Below, in pieces: positions 7,224-15,799 of a stretch of 54,529 nucleotides of DNA. The translations under genes were made by a program, and so were the position numbers. Source of the stretch: Solirubrobacterales bacterium (lineage in GTDB: Bacteria > Actinomycetota > Thermoleophilia > Solirubrobacterales > Solirubrobacteraceae). The stretch lies in the NCBI GenBank assembly GCA_027315255.1, contig DAHUYL010000155.1, positions 1 to 54,529 of the forward strand. Direction: 5' to 3'. The notes beneath the pieces are model-generated. The model ran no database searches and had not been told where the DNA came from. It worked only from the letters and a program-made list of their open reading frames with translations. Positions within the stretch are counted from its first letter, which is position 1. Every line of letters starts with the position of its first letter.

Positions 7224-9119
7224 ATGGACCAGACCAATCCGACCCCATCGCGTCCGCCGTTGCCACGTGAGGAGATCGAGCGCCTGTGCCTGCGCAACCT
7301 GCTCTCGAGCCCTGAGGAGCGGATGTTCTTCAAGGACCTCGAGAGCCGCTTCCTGCTCGTGAGCGAGGGCTTCCTCACAGGCGTCACCCACGGGCTCGAG
7401 CTCGACGACGTGATCGGCAAGAGCGACTTCGACCTGTTCAGCGTCACCCATGCGAGCGAAGCGTTCGCCGACGAGCAGCACATCATCCGGACCGGTGAGT
7501 CGGTCGTCGGCAAGATCGAGCGGGAGACCTTCAACGATCGCAGCGATCGGTGGGTCTCGACGACCAAGCGACCGCTGCGGGACCACGATGGAAACATCAT
7601 CGGGACCTACGGGTTCTCGCTGGACGTGACGGCGGAGGTCGAGGCGCAGCAGGCACTCGCCTATCAGGCACTGCACGACCCGGTGACCGGGCTGTCGAAC
7701 CGGGTAGCGCTGATGGACCACCTGCGACGGTCGCTGGCAGCGCTGCGGCGCCAGCCCGCGAGGCTCGCCGTGCTGATGATCGATCTCGACGACTTCAAGC
7801 ACGTCAACGATGCGCTCGGTCATGCCGCCGCCGACGACGTGCTCGCACAGGTGGGCCGCCGGCTGCGTCACGCCACGCGCCGCGGCGACACGCTCGCCCG
7901 CTTCGGCGGCGACGAGTTCGTCGTGTGCGCGACGCTGGCCCCCGACGACGACGTGCGGCGGCTGTGCGAGCGGATCACGAAGACGCTGCGCTCGCCGATC
8001 CCCGGCGAGCAGCCCGTGGGTGCGCTGTCGGGCGATCAGCCGACGCTGCCGGACGACGAGCTGGAGCTGGCGGACGACGAGCCGACGTTGCCGGACGACG
8101 TGCCGTCGCTGCCGGGACACGCGCCGACGTTCGCGGTGACCGGGAGCGTGGGCGCGGTCGTCACCGACGATCCGGCGGCCGATCCGAACGAGCTGCTCCA
8201 GCAGGCCGACCTCGCGATGGACGCCGCCAAGCGTGCAGGGCGCAACCACTTCGAGATCTACTCACCCACCGTCCACGGCGTCGTGGCCTCGGGACGGCGC
8301 CTGGCGGGCGAGCTGCGATCGGCGCTGGCGCGAGGTGAGCTGTTCCTGATGTACCAGCCGCTGTTCCAGCTGAGCACCGGATCGATGACCGGAGTCGAGG
8401 CGCTCGTCCGCTGGCGCCACCCGGAGCGAGGCCTGCAGTCGCCGGCGGAGTTCATCCCGATCGCCGAGCAGTACGGCCTGATCGAGCAGATCGACTCGTT
8501 CGTGCTGAACGAGGCCTGCCGCCAGCTCGCCGCCTGGACCGCCGCCGACCCCGCCTGGGCGGCGATGACGGTGGCCGTCAACCTGTCGGGTCACCATCTG
8601 TGCGACGCCAGCCTGGTCGACCGCGTGGTCGCAGTGCTGTCGAACCACGGGATCGAGCCCGGCCGCCTGTGCCTCGAGATCACCGAAACCGCGATGATCG
8701 GGGAGCTCGGCGAGGCGCACCGCGTCGTCGACTCGCTGTCTGCCGCCGGCGTTCGGATCGCCCTCGACGATTTCGGCACCGGTTACTCGACGCTCGCTCA
8801 CCTCCAGCGGTTGCGCGCCGACATCCTCAAGATCGACCGCAGCTTCGTCGCGCAGCTCGGGCGCGAGCACCGCGACCGCGAGATCATCGCGGCCGTCACG
8901 GCGATGGCGCACGCGCTCGGGATGATCGTCGTCGGCGAAGGGGTCGAGACCGCGCTGCAGCGCAACCAGCTCGCGCTCGTCGCCTGCGACGAGGCTCAGG
9001 GGTACCTGTTCTCACCGCCGCTGAGCGTCGAGGCGATCGGCGAGCTGGCGCGGTCGGACCCCGACGCGAGCTCGCGCGCGACCGGCGCCGCGGGCGCTCG
9101 CGCACCCAGGGCCGCGTAG
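7224..9119 (+). CDS. PAS-GGDEF-EAL cyclic di-GMP enzyme
   Basis: 631 aa from ATG 7224. The N-terminal PAS_4-type sensor covers about residues 25-140 ([27 protein letters not shown]). The GGDEF domain has an intact GGDEF at 228-232 and an RRGD inhibitory-site motif 5 residues before it. The EAL domain is intact (Glu392-Ala-Leu, [22 protein letters not shown]). Both cyclase and phosphodiesterase activities are therefore possible. The GGDEF domain carries an unusual insert of about 35 residues (near 265-305) with a repeated PTLPDD motif before the last conserved strand (TGSVGAVV). The start codon lacks a clear ribosome site; an upstream GTG at 7038 is in frame but that stretch looks non-coding. 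Confidence 0.88.
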   Translation: MDQTNPTPSRPPLPREEIERLCLRNLLSSPEERMFFKDLESRFLLVSEGFLTGVTHGLELDDVIGKSDFDLFSVTHASEAFADEQHIIRTGESVVGKIERETFNDRSDRWVSTTKRPLRDHDGNIIGTYGFSLDVTAEVEAQQALAYQALHDPVTGLSNRVALMDHLRRSLAALRRQPARLAVLMIDLDDFKHVNDALGHAAADDVLAQVGRRLRHATRRGDTLARFGGDEFVVCATLAPDDDVRRLCERITKTLRSPIPGEQPVGALSGDQPTLPDDELELADDEPTLPDDVPSLPGHAPTFAVTGSVGAVVTDDPAADPNELLQQADLAMDAAKRAGRNHFEIYSPTVHGVVASGRRLAGELRSALARGELFLMYQPLFQLSTGSMTGVEALVRWRHPERGLQSPAEFIPIAEQYGLIEQIDSFVLNEACRQLAAWTAADPAWAAMTVAVNLSGHHLCDASLVDRVVAVLSNHGIEPGRLCLEITETAMIGELGEAHRVVDSLSAAGVRIALDDFGTGYSTLAHLQRLRADILKIDRSFVAQLGREHRDREIIAAVTAMAHALGMIVVGEGVETALQRNQLALVACDEAQGYLFSPPLSVEAIGELARSDPDASSRATGAAGARAPRAA

Positions 9120-9216
9120 CCGGAACCTCGCGGTCAGAGATGGTCGGCGATGTAGGCTGCGCGCACCGCCTTGGCGCGACCGCGACAGCCAGATCGAACG
9201 AGGAGAAGCCGGCCAG

Positions 9217-10581
9217 ATGAGCGACAACCAGGTCAAGTTCGTGCTCACCGAGCGGGAGCTGCCGACACATTGGATCAACCTGATGGCCGACCTTCCGCCC
9301 GGCGCGCCGCCGCCACTGCATCCGGGCACCAAGCAGCCGGCCGGGCCCGACGACCTGGCGGCGCTGTTCCCGCTGGCGCTGATCCTCCAGGAGGTCTCGG
9401 CCGAGCCCGAGATCGAGATCCCCGACCAGGTCAGGGACGTGTACCGCCTGTGGCGGCCGACGCCGCTGTACCGCGCGCGGCGGCTCGAGCGCGAGCTCGA
9501 CACCCCGGCGCACATCTACTACAAGTACGAGGGCGTCTCGCCGGCCGGCTCGCACAAGCCGAACACGGCGGTCGCGCAGGCGTACGAGAACGCGCAGGCG
9601 GGGATTCGCAAGCTGACGACCGAGACCGGCGCGGGCCAGTGGGGCTCCTCGCTGGCATTCGCGTGCCGGTTGTTCGGCCTCGAGTGCGAGGTCTGGATGG
9701 TCGGCTCGAGCTACGACCAGAAGCCCTACCGACGCTCGATGATGGAGACCTGGGGCGCTACCGTCCACCGTTCCCCCTCCGATCTGACCGAAGCGGGCCG
9801 CTCCCAGCGCGAGCACCCGACAGGCTCGCTGGGGATCGCGATCTCCGAGGCAGTCGAGGTCGCCGCCCAGAGATCTGAGACCAACTACTCGCTCGGGTCG
9901 GTGCTGAACCACGTGCTGCTGCACCAGACCGTGATCGGGCAGGAGGCGCTAGTGCAGATGCAGATGGCGGGCGAGGAGCCCGACGTCGTCGTCGGCTGCG
10001 TCGGCGGCGGCTCCAACTTCGGCGGCCTCGCGATCCCGTTCCTGCGCCGCGTGCTGCGCGAGCAGGCGACCACGCGGTTCGTCGCCGCCGAGCCCGCAGC
10101 CTGCCCGACGCTGACCCGCGGGGTCTACGCCTACGACTTCGGCGACACCGTCGGGCTGACGCCGCTGATGCCGATGTACACGCTCGGCCACGGCTTCGTG
10201 CCGCCACCGGTGCACGCGGGCGGACTGCGCTACCACGGCGACTCACCGCTCGTGTGCGGTCTCGTGCGCGCCGGCCTCGTGGAGCCGCGCGCCTACCGCC
10301 AGAACGAGACGTTCGCGGCCGCCGTCCAGTTCGCCCGCACCGAGGGGATCATCCCCGCGCCAGAGCCCGCCCATGCGATCCGTGCCGCGATCGAGGAGGC
10401 GGAGGCCGCGCGTGAGGGAGGCGAGCCGCGGGTGATCCTGTTCGGCCTGTGCGGCCACGGCAACTTCGACCTGAGCGCCTACGACGCGTACCTCGCCGGC
10501 GAGCTCGAGGACCCGGAGTTCTCGGAGGAGGAGCTGGCCGAGGCGCTTGCGGGGTTGCCCGAGGCGCCCGCGCTCAGCTGA
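9217..10581 (+). CDS. trpB: TrpB-like pyridoxal-phosphate synthase (class II tryptophan synthase beta, TrpB2)
   Basis: 454 aa, the length of the TrpB2 branch (about 50 residues longer than TrpB1). The PLP lysine is Lys114 in GSHKPNTA; the phosphate-binding loop is [10 protein letters not shown]. Long N-terminal and C-terminal extensions also fit class II. TrpB2 condenses serine with indole and often occurs without TrpA, acting as an indole-salvage enzyme. No trpA or other trp gene lies nearby, consistent with that role. The start follows GAGGAG by 10 nt. Confidence 0.9.
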   Translation: MSDNQVKFVLTERELPTHWINLMADLPPGAPPPLHPGTKQPAGPDDLAALFPLALILQEVSAEPEIEIPDQVRDVYRLWRPTPLYRARRLERELDTPAHIYYKYEGVSPAGSHKPNTAVAQAYENAQAGIRKLTTETGAGQWGSSLAFACRLFGLECEVWMVGSSYDQKPYRRSMMETWGATVHRSPSDLTEAGRSQREHPTGSLGIAISEAVEVAAQRSETNYSLGSVLNHVLLHQTVIGQEALVQMQMAGEEPDVVVGCVGGGSNFGGLAIPFLRRVLREQATTRFVAAEPAACPTLTRGVYAYDFGDTVGLTPLMPMYTLGHGFVPPPVHAGGLRYHGDSPLVCGLVRAGLVEPRAYRQNETFAAAVQFARTEGIIPAPEPAHAIRAAIEEAEAAREGGEPRVILFGLCGHGNFDLSAYDAYLAGELEDPEFSEEELAEALAGLPEAPALS

Positions 10582-11009
10582 CCGGAGAGAAGCGGGAGCG
10601 GGCGGGCTAGCTGAGGGTGGTCCGGGGTCGACCCTCAGCGCCGGCTCCCGGGGGCGCCCCGGTCGCACGGGCCGCGTGGGGCAGGCACCCCCGCAGCACC
10701 GACGGCAGCAGCGCCGCACCGGACACGCTAGAGGGCCGGTCGGACGTGATCCCGATCCCGATCCGCGGACGCCCCCGTCAGCCCCGGCTTGCGCCGGCTG
10801 TTACTGCACCGGGCAAAGAAAAGCGGTCCGGGGGAGACGACCGTGCCTGCTCTCGCGCGTAGCCTTCACGCGGATAAAGCCTCGTCGTCTGCCTTCGAGA
10901 GCCGCTTCGCCTGGCTTTGGCGGGTTGTGCTCTCTCCCGAACCGCATCTCGAAGCCTTGCGCAACGCCCCGCGATTCGCAAGTGCGGCTCGTGCGCTGAT
11001 CCCGCATTT
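10582..11009. other. intergenic region, no supported gene
   Basis: About 430 bp between trpB and the sigma-factor remnant. Short open frames exist on both strands but show no family resemblance, start context or compositional support. No hairpin or repeat stands out. Confidence 0.6.
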
Positions 11010-11285
11010 TGGCCGAAAATGAATTCGAGCGTTCGAGGAGATCGCCGAGCTGATCGGTGGCGTCGCAGCGGGCGCCGCGGTCGTTGCGGTGCCCGGCAAC
11101 CACGCGCTGCCATCGCTCGGCCGCGATCGCGAACGTCTCGGCGGGGGCCTCCTCGGCCAGATCGAAGTCGCCGAGGAAGCCGACGAGCGAGGCGAGCACC
11201 TTGCCCCACTGCTCGCGAAAGACGCGCTCGATCAGCGTCGCCATCTCACGATCGAACTGGCGTAGATCAGGAGCAGGTTCTTCAT
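11010..11285 (-). pseudogene. remnant of a YCII/DGPF gene fused to the start of an ECF sigma factor
   Basis: On the minus strand GGAGG is followed by ATG at 11285 and MKNLLLIYA, the typical first residues of DGPF/YCII-domain proteins. The frame stops after 17 codons. From 11244 another frame reads MATLIERVFREQWGKVLASL, then GFLGDFDLAEEA and FAIAAERWQR. This is the sigma-70 region 2 start of the ECF sigma factors that normally sit just downstream of YCII genes. Beyond about 11092 the frame is lost and only scattered similarity remains to about 11010. A deletion has thus removed nearly all of the YCII gene and most of the sigma gene. Confidence 0.65.
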
Positions 11286-11380
11286 CTCTCGAACCTCCAC
11301 ACAGGTTGGGATTGATCATCGCGAAGACGAACGACCCGCGCTCGAGGGGACACCGGCCGAGGCGATACTGAAGGGCGACG

Positions 11381-11743
11381 TTGAAGCCAGACGCGCTGAG
11401 AGACCTGTGCCTGTCCTTCCGCGGCGCCGAGGAGACCTTCCCGTTCGGGTTCGACACGTCGGTCTTCAAGGTCGCAGGCAAGATGTTCGCGCTCAGTCGG
11501 CTCGTCGCCGACCCACCGTTGCGCGTCAGCCTCAAGTGCGAGCCGCAGCTCGCCGAGCAGCTTCGCGCCACTCACGACGCGGTCGTCCCCGGCTACCACC
11601 TCAACAAGCGCCATTGGAACACCGTCGTGCTAGACGGCTCGCTGCCCGAGCGGATGGTGGCCGAGCTGATCGAGGACTCCTACGACCTCGTCGTCAGCGG
11701 GCTGCCACGGGTACGCCAGCGTGCACTCGGCTGGCCCGGCTGA
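11381..11743 (+). CDS. MmcQ/YjbR family protein
   Basis: 120 aa, full length for the family. Characteristic segments are FPFGFDTSVFKVAGKMFAL near the N-terminus and the C-terminal YHLNKRHWNTVVLDGSLP, followed by ELIEDSYDLVV. The fold is a double-wing (CyaY-like) domain suggested to bind DNA, but the cellular role is unknown. The start is TTG 11381 with a weak GAAGGG upstream. It stands alone between the sigma-factor remnant and a minus-strand small gene. Confidence 0.82.
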   Translation: MKPDALRDLCLSFRGAEETFPFGFDTSVFKVAGKMFALSRLVADPPLRVSLKCEPQLAEQLRATHDAVVPGYHLNKRHWNTVVLDGSLPERMVAELIEDSYDLVVSGLPRVRQRALGWPG

Positions 11744-11806
11744 GCGGCGCCGGTCCGGTCGGCGATCGGTCCTTCGTGAATCTGACCCGGGGCCAGGGCC
11801 TCGGTG

Positions 11807-12130
11807 TCAGCCGACGCCGCGCGCGAGGCACAGGCGCTGGAGGCGCTCCATCGCCTCCGCGGCTCCGTCGGGCAACGCGTCGAGCGCGTTGGCGGCCTCG
11901 CGCAGGTCGTCGATCGTCGCCCCTCGCGCTTCCAGCGCGAACCGCCCGAGCCAGCGGACCGCGGCTCGCTGGTAGCGCGCCGGCTCGCCGCCGCGCAGCA
12001 CGAGGCAGATCCGCAGGGCATCGTCGAGCGCCACGCGCGGCAGCTCGAGCGCGGCTGCCGTAACGAGTGCGGGGTTCCCCGTCTCGAGCGCGCGCCGGAA
12101 CCGCTGGTACGGGTTGCCTTCGCTCGTCAT
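11807..12130 (-). CDS. small helical protein of unknown function, possibly SOS-regulated
   Basis: 107 aa from ATG 12130 (MTSEGNPYQRFRRALETGN). It looks all-helical, with regularly spaced Leu/Ala and no membrane segment or recognisable domain. The composition is clearly protein-coding and the start is clean. An 18-bp palindrome of LexA-box type (12130-12147) abuts the start codon, which suggests a leaderless transcript under SOS control. The gene is divergent from the methyltransferase at 12190. I do not recognise the family. Confidence 0.65.
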   Translation of the reverse strand: MTSEGNPYQRFRRALETGNPALVTAAALELPRVALDDALRICLVLRGGEPARYQRAAVRWLGRFALEARGATIDDLREAANALDALPDGAAEAMERLQRLCLARGVG

Positions 12131-12147
12131 GCGAACACATGTTCGCA
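12130..12147. promoter_or_regulatory. LexA-box-like palindrome
   Basis: TGCGAACACATGTTCGCA has perfect 8-bp arms around a 2-nt centre. It contains GAAC-N4-GTTC, the core of the actinobacterial LexA site. It lies directly before the start of the 107-aa minus-strand gene and 43 bp before the plus-strand methyltransferase, so it could control either or both. Confidence 0.55.
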
Positions 12148-12189
12148 CACGGTTCGGCGTGACGTCACCCGAGCGAGTAGGGTCCAAGC

Positions 12190-12861
12190 GTGGCGCCTCA
12201 GCTTCGGGCGGCGTGGCACCGCCGCAAGTTCGGTCAGCGGCTGTTCGCCTGCTACTTCCCGCTGATCCTCGAGCGCGCCGAGCGGGCGGGCCAGCGCGAC
12301 ACCCGTCGCCGGCTGCTCGCGCAGGCGGCCGGCCGGACGCTCGAGCTCGGCGCGGGGAGCGGCGCGAACGTCGCGGCGGGCTATCCCGACAGCGTCACCG
12401 AACTGGTCATCACCGAGCCGAGCGGGCCGATGCTCAGGCGGCTGCACGAGCGGCTGGCGCTGGAGCCGGACGTCGCCGCGCGATGCACGGTCGCCCGCGT
12501 CGATGCCGAGCGGCTGCCGTTCGCCGGCGCCAGCTTCGACACCGTCGTGGCGACCTACATGCTCTGCAGCGTTCCCGATCCGGCGGTCGCGCTGGCCGAG
12601 ATCACGCGCGTGCTCGCTCCCGGCGGCCGCTACCTGTTCATCGAGCACGTGCACGCCGGCCCCGGGTCGATCCTCGGAGCCATTCAGGACCTGGTCGAGC
12701 TCCCCCACCGGCTGATCGCGGCGGGCTGCCGCCCGAACCGCCACACGGCCGAGCTGATCCGCGCATCGCCGCTGCGTGTCGAACGGCTCGAGCGCGGCCG
12801 CCAGCCGAGCGCACCGCCGACCGTCCGCCCGATCATCCTCGGCTGCGCCCGGCGCAACTGA
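12190..12861 (+). CDS. class I SAM-dependent methyltransferase
   Basis: 223 aa from GTG 12190. It shows motif I LELGAGSGAN, an acidic motif II (VITEPSGPML), motif III-like PFAGASFDTVVATYMLCSV and post-motif VLAPGGRYLFIEHVHAG, the order seen in Methyltransf_11 and UbiE/METTL7-like enzymes. The FIEHVHAG/helix segment and the basic N-terminus (AAWHRRKFGQRLFACYFPLI) resemble METTL7-type proteins that attach to membranes. The substrate cannot be deduced. Confidence 0.8.
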   Translation: MAPQLRAAWHRRKFGQRLFACYFPLILERAERAGQRDTRRRLLAQAAGRTLELGAGSGANVAAGYPDSVTELVITEPSGPMLRRLHERLALEPDVAARCTVARVDAERLPFAGASFDTVVATYMLCSVPDPAVALAEITRVLAPGGRYLFIEHVHAGPGSILGAIQDLVELPHRLIAAGCRPNRHTAELIRASPLRVERLERGRQPSAPPTVRPIILGCARRN

Positions 12862-12900
12862 CCGGCTCGCACCGTACAGGCCGCCCTCCGAAGCCGAACC

Positions 12901-12962
12901 GAACGACCTCAATCCGGCAACCCCCTCGCCGGCTCGGGGGGTGTGCGGAGTTGAGGTCGTTC
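12901..12962 (+). repeat. 62-bp hairpin element, member of a dispersed repeat family
   Basis: The outer arms GAACGACCTCAA / TTGAGGTCGTTC pair perfectly over 12 bp. The inner arms TCCGGCAACCCCC / GGGGGTGTGCGGA pair with three mismatches around a 10-nt loop. The core recurs at 32911-32953, inside the MITE at 28888-28920, and in weaker form at 32851-32890. It lies downstream of the methyltransferase and may also terminate it. Confidence 0.6.
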
Positions 12963-13049
12963 CCACCCGGGCATCGCAAGCCGCAGCGCATCGCAGCCGC
13001 TGGCCCGAACTCCCGATCGGGCCAGCTGGCGGCCTACCATTGAGTGCAC

Positions 13050-13517
13050 ATGGTCGCGCTGGGCCTCGTGCTCCTGATCGCCGGCCTGGTTTCACTGGCC
13101 GTGGAGGCGCACGCGCCCGCCCACGGTGCGCTCGCCGTGCCGGGGATCGGCGCGATCGCGGCCGGAACGGTGCTGGCGGTGGACGGGGCGGGAGGCGGGC
13201 TCGCAGTCGGGCTGGTCGCCGCGCTCGTGATCGCGGCTTCCGCACTGGGCGTCGCGGCGGTCGCGCTCCGACGAGGGGTTGCGGCCCGGCACCGGCGGAT
13301 CCGCAGCGGACCCGAGGCGTTGACCGGCCGGATCGGCGTCGTCCAGACGTGGACGGGCGGCGGCGGCCAGGTGGCGCTCGACGGCGGCTTGTGGACGGCC
13401 GCTCCCGAGCAGGGCTGCGAGCAGCTGAGCGCCGGTGACCGGGTCGTCGTCGACGCGATCCACGGGCTCACGCTGGTCGTGCGCCCGGCCGAGGACTGGG
13501 AGCTGGTCGGATGGTGA
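13050..13517 (+). CDS. NfeD-like membrane protein
   Basis: 155 aa from ATG 13050; GTG 13044 is an alternative two codons upstream. Three to four TM helices ([57 protein letters not shown]) are followed by a soluble OB-fold-like C-terminal domain ([11 protein letters not shown] to VLVV-type strands). This is the short NfeD form without protease domain. It overlaps the slipin start by 7 bp, the classic nfeD-slipin operon. The pair is thought to act in membrane microdomain or membrane protein quality control. Confidence 0.85.
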   Translation: MVALGLVLLIAGLVSLAVEAHAPAHGALAVPGIGAIAAGTVLAVDGAGGGLAVGLVAALVIAASALGVAAVALRRGVAARHRRIRSGPEALTGRIGVVQTWTGGGGQVALDGGLWTAAPEQGCEQLSAGDRVVVDAIHGLTLVVRPAEDWELVGW

Positions 13518-14425
13518 CCGCGATCATCGTGATCGTGTGCGTGCTGGCGGTCGTCGCCGCGGCCGCGGCGACGATGTCGATCCGCGTCCTGCGCGAGTAC
13601 GAGCGTGCCGTGGTGTTCCGCCTCGGACGGCTGATGGAGCAGCGGGGCCCAGGGCTGGTCGTGCTGGTTCCCTGGATCGATCGGATGGTCCGGGTCGAGC
13701 TGCGCACGGTGACGCTGACGGTCCCGGCGCAGGAGATCATCACTCGCGACAACGTGTCGGCGCGGGTGACCGCGGTCGCCTACTACCGCGTGATCGACCC
13801 GAACAAGGCCGTCACCGAGGTCGCGAGCTACCACCAGGCGACGCTCCAGATCGCGCAGACGACGCTTCGCTCGGTGCTCGGGGCCGCGGACCTCGACACG
13901 TTGCTGTCCGAGCGCGAGCACCTGAACGAGGCGCTCCAGCAGATCATCGACGCGCAGACCGAGCCGTGGGGGATCAAGGTCACGACAGTCGAGATCAAGG
14001 ACGTCGAGATCCCGGATCGGATGCAGCACGCGATCGCCCGCCAGGCCGAGGCCGAGCGCGAACGCCGTGCCAAGATCATCAACGCCGAGGGCGAGTTCCA
14101 GGCCGCCGCAATGCTCTCGCAGGCCGCCGACGTGATCGCCCGGAACCCCGTGACGATCCAGCTCCGCTACCTCCAGACCCTGCGGGAGCTCGGCGGCTCT
14201 CAGAACGCCACCGTTGTGTTCCCGATGCCGATGGAGCTGATCGGCGCCGCCACCGAAGCGATCAAGGACCGGATCGCGCCCGGCGAGCGCCCCAACCCCG
14301 GCGAGCGCCACGCAACGAGCGACGGGCGCACGAGCGAGCTGCCACCGAGCGAGACGCGCGGCCTCCCGGCGAGCGAGCCGGCTGACGAGCAGATCGCTCG
14401 TAACTCACCACCAGATCGACCATAA
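13511..14425 (+). CDS. slipin/stomatin-like SPFH domain protein
   Basis: 304 aa. An N-terminal TM helix ([19 protein letters not shown]) is followed by the SPFH domain ([40 protein letters not shown]). A charged coiled segment ([20 protein letters not shown]) and [11 protein letters not shown] typical of slipins come next. The last 40 residues are a low-complexity, Pro/Glu/Ser-rich tail. It probably oligomerises at the membrane together with the NfeD protein encoded by the overlapping upstream gene. Confidence 0.9.
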   Translation: MVTAIIVIVCVLAVVAAAAATMSIRVLREYERAVVFRLGRLMEQRGPGLVVLVPWIDRMVRVELRTVTLTVPAQEIITRDNVSARVTAVAYYRVIDPNKAVTEVASYHQATLQIAQTTLRSVLGAADLDTLLSEREHLNEALQQIIDAQTEPWGIKVTTVEIKDVEIPDRMQHAIARQAEAERERRAKIINAEGEFQAAAMLSQAADVIARNPVTIQLRYLQTLRELGGSQNATVVFPMPMELIGAATEAIKDRIAPGERPNPGERHATSDGRTSELPPSETRGLPASEPADEQIARNSPPDRP

Positions 14426-14465
14426 GCGCGCGCCGGGCCTAACCGGACCGCAAGGTTCGTGCGTC

Positions 14466-14513
14466 TTGACACGCGCTTTGCGATCTGATGTGATCGTTTT
14501 CGTTCGTTTGATC
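14466..14513 (+). promoter_or_regulatory. rha operon promoter with candidate DeoR-family operator
   Basis: TTGACA at 14466-14471 is followed 17 bp later by TGTGAT at 14489-14494, a plausible sigma-70 promoter. Overlapping its downstream part is GATCGTTTTCGTTCGTTTGA (from 14492, ending GATC at 14513), with GATC at each end and TTCGTT repeats as in DeoR-family sites. Reversed, it shares ACGAACGA..CGAT with the sequence before the regulator gene at 27128-27151. rhaS starts 88 bp downstream. Confidence 0.55.
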
Positions 14514-14601
14514 GCCCGGAGCTGGTCGCGCAGGCAAGCGCCCGCCAACCACCTTCCCGGGGACATCAGACAAAGTTCACAGCGAGGGAGGAGGACTCCT
14601 C

Positions 14602-15666
14602 ATGCATGAAGTCGTCGCGCGGACGCGCCGTGTTCGTGGTCTCGTCGCGGTCGTCGTCGGTCTCGCCGTCGCGGCCTCGATCGTGGCCAGCTCGGCAAGC
14701 GGTTCGACCACACCCCGGACAGCCCGAGCGGCCGCCGGGCTCAAGACCGGGTTGAACGTGTACGTGATCCCCAAGAACCTGGGGAACAACTACTTCACGG
14801 TCGCCGACAGCGTGAAGACCGGCGGCGCGCTCGCAGCGCTCCAGGCGCTCGGCGAGCACGGCACCGAGACGAGCGGCTCGGCAGCCACCTCGGCGTCGCA
14901 GCTGCCCGCGATCCAGGCCGCGATCGCGAAGGGCGCCAATGCCCTGATCGTCTCGGCCACCGACCCGACCGCGCTCTGCCCCACGCTCAAGCAGGCGATG
15001 GCACGGGGGATCACGGTCGTGACCTACGACTCGGACGCCCCCACCTGCCGTGACATGTTCATCAACCAGGCGTCGACGGCCGCAATCGGCACGAGCGAGG
15101 TCGACCTGCTGGCGAAGGAGATCCACAACACCGGCCAGATCGCGATCGTCTCCGCGGCGGCGTCGGCGACCAACCAGAACGCGTGGATCGGCTACATGAA
15201 GCAGGAGCTGAAGAAGTACCCGAAGATGAAGCTCGTCTCGGTCGTCTACGGCAACGACGACCCGACGACCGCCACCCAGGTGACCAGCGGGCTGCTCCAG
15301 CACTATCCGAACCTCGCCGGCATCATCTCGCCGACGACGGTCGGGATCGCGGCGGCCGCAGCCGTGCTCGACACCAAGCAGTACCGCGGCAAGGTCAAGC
15401 TCACGGGGCTGGGGACGCCGCTGTCGCTGAAGAAGTTCGTCAACGACGGCACGATCCAGGCGTTCGAGCTGTGGAACCCGGCGAACCTCGGCTACCTGGC
15501 CGCGTACGCCGCCGTCAACTACGCGTCGAAGACGATCACGGGCGCGGCCGGCCAGTCGTTCAAGGCCGGCAAGCTCGGCACCTACAAGATCGGCGCCGAC
15601 CACACGGTGCTGCTCGGGCCGCCGACCGTGTTCACGAAGGCCAACATCAACAAGTTCAACTTCTAG
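14602..15666 (+). CDS. rhaS: rhamnose ABC transporter substrate-binding protein
   Basis: 354 aa. A basic N-terminus and hydrophobic signal segment (LVAVVVGLAVAASIVASSAS) are followed by a periplasmic-binding type I fold of the sugar/autoinducer-2 class (NVYVIPKNLGNNYF, GANALIVSATDPTA, ITVVTYDSDAP, LTGLGTPLSLKKFV). No lipobox cysteine is evident at the signal end, so anchoring is unclear. A strong GGAGGAGG precedes the ATG. First gene of the operon; it delivers L-rhamnose to RhaTPQ. A hairpin after the stop (15685-15722) may favour its expression over the downstream genes. Confidence 0.9.
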   Translation: MHEVVARTRRVRGLVAVVVGLAVAASIVASSASGSTTPRTARAAAGLKTGLNVYVIPKNLGNNYFTVADSVKTGGALAALQALGEHGTETSGSAATSASQLPAIQAAIAKGANALIVSATDPTALCPTLKQAMARGITVVTYDSDAPTCRDMFINQASTAAIGTSEVDLLAKEIHNTGQIAIVSAAASATNQNAWIGYMKQELKKYPKMKLVSVVYGNDDPTTATQVTSGLLQHYPNLAGIISPTTVGIAAAAAVLDTKQYRGKVKLTGLGTPLSLKKFVNDGTIQAFELWNPANLGYLAAYAAVNYASKTITGAAGQSFKAGKLGTYKIGADHTVLLGPPTVFTKANINKFNF

Positions 15667-15684
15667 ACAATCGAAGCAACCACT

Positions 15685-15722
15685 CGGGACTCGGGTGCGC
15701 CATGCCGGCCGCCCGAGTCCCG
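15685..15722 (+). terminator. hairpin between rhaS and rhaT (attenuating or mRNA-stabilising)
   Basis: CGGGACTCGGG (15685-15695) pairs perfectly with CCCGAGTCCCG (15712-15722) over 11 bp, with a 16-nt loop and no U tract. Hairpins at this place in ABC operons commonly raise binding-protein levels relative to the permease genes by stabilising the 3' end or causing partial termination. Confidence 0.6.
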
Positions 15723-15732
15723 GCAGCACCCA

Positions 15733-15799
15733 GCCCGTGAGCTCGTCCGCCATCCCCGCCGCCTCGGCCCGCCCGTGAGCTCGTCCGCCACCCCCGCCG
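15733..15799 (+). repeat. 38-bp-period direct duplication across the rhaT start codon
   Basis: A 29-nt segment (beginning GCCCGTGAGCTCGTCCGCCA) at 15733-15761 recurs at 15771-15799 with one mismatch. Each copy carries a GTGAGC start-like codon, at 15737 and 15775. The first GTG is out of frame and ends after 13 codons at a TGA overlapping the second GTG (GTGA), so the duplication created a tiny upstream reading frame coupled to rhaT. Confidence 0.75.

Noticed and set aside
6981..8249. Minus-strand frame opposite the PAS-GGDEF gene
   Set aside because: It overlaps conserved GGDEF coding sequence and has no recognisable domain.
10789..11022. 77-codon plus-strand frame after trpB
   Set aside because: No ribosome site, no family resemblance, and it overlaps the minus-strand sigma-factor remnant.
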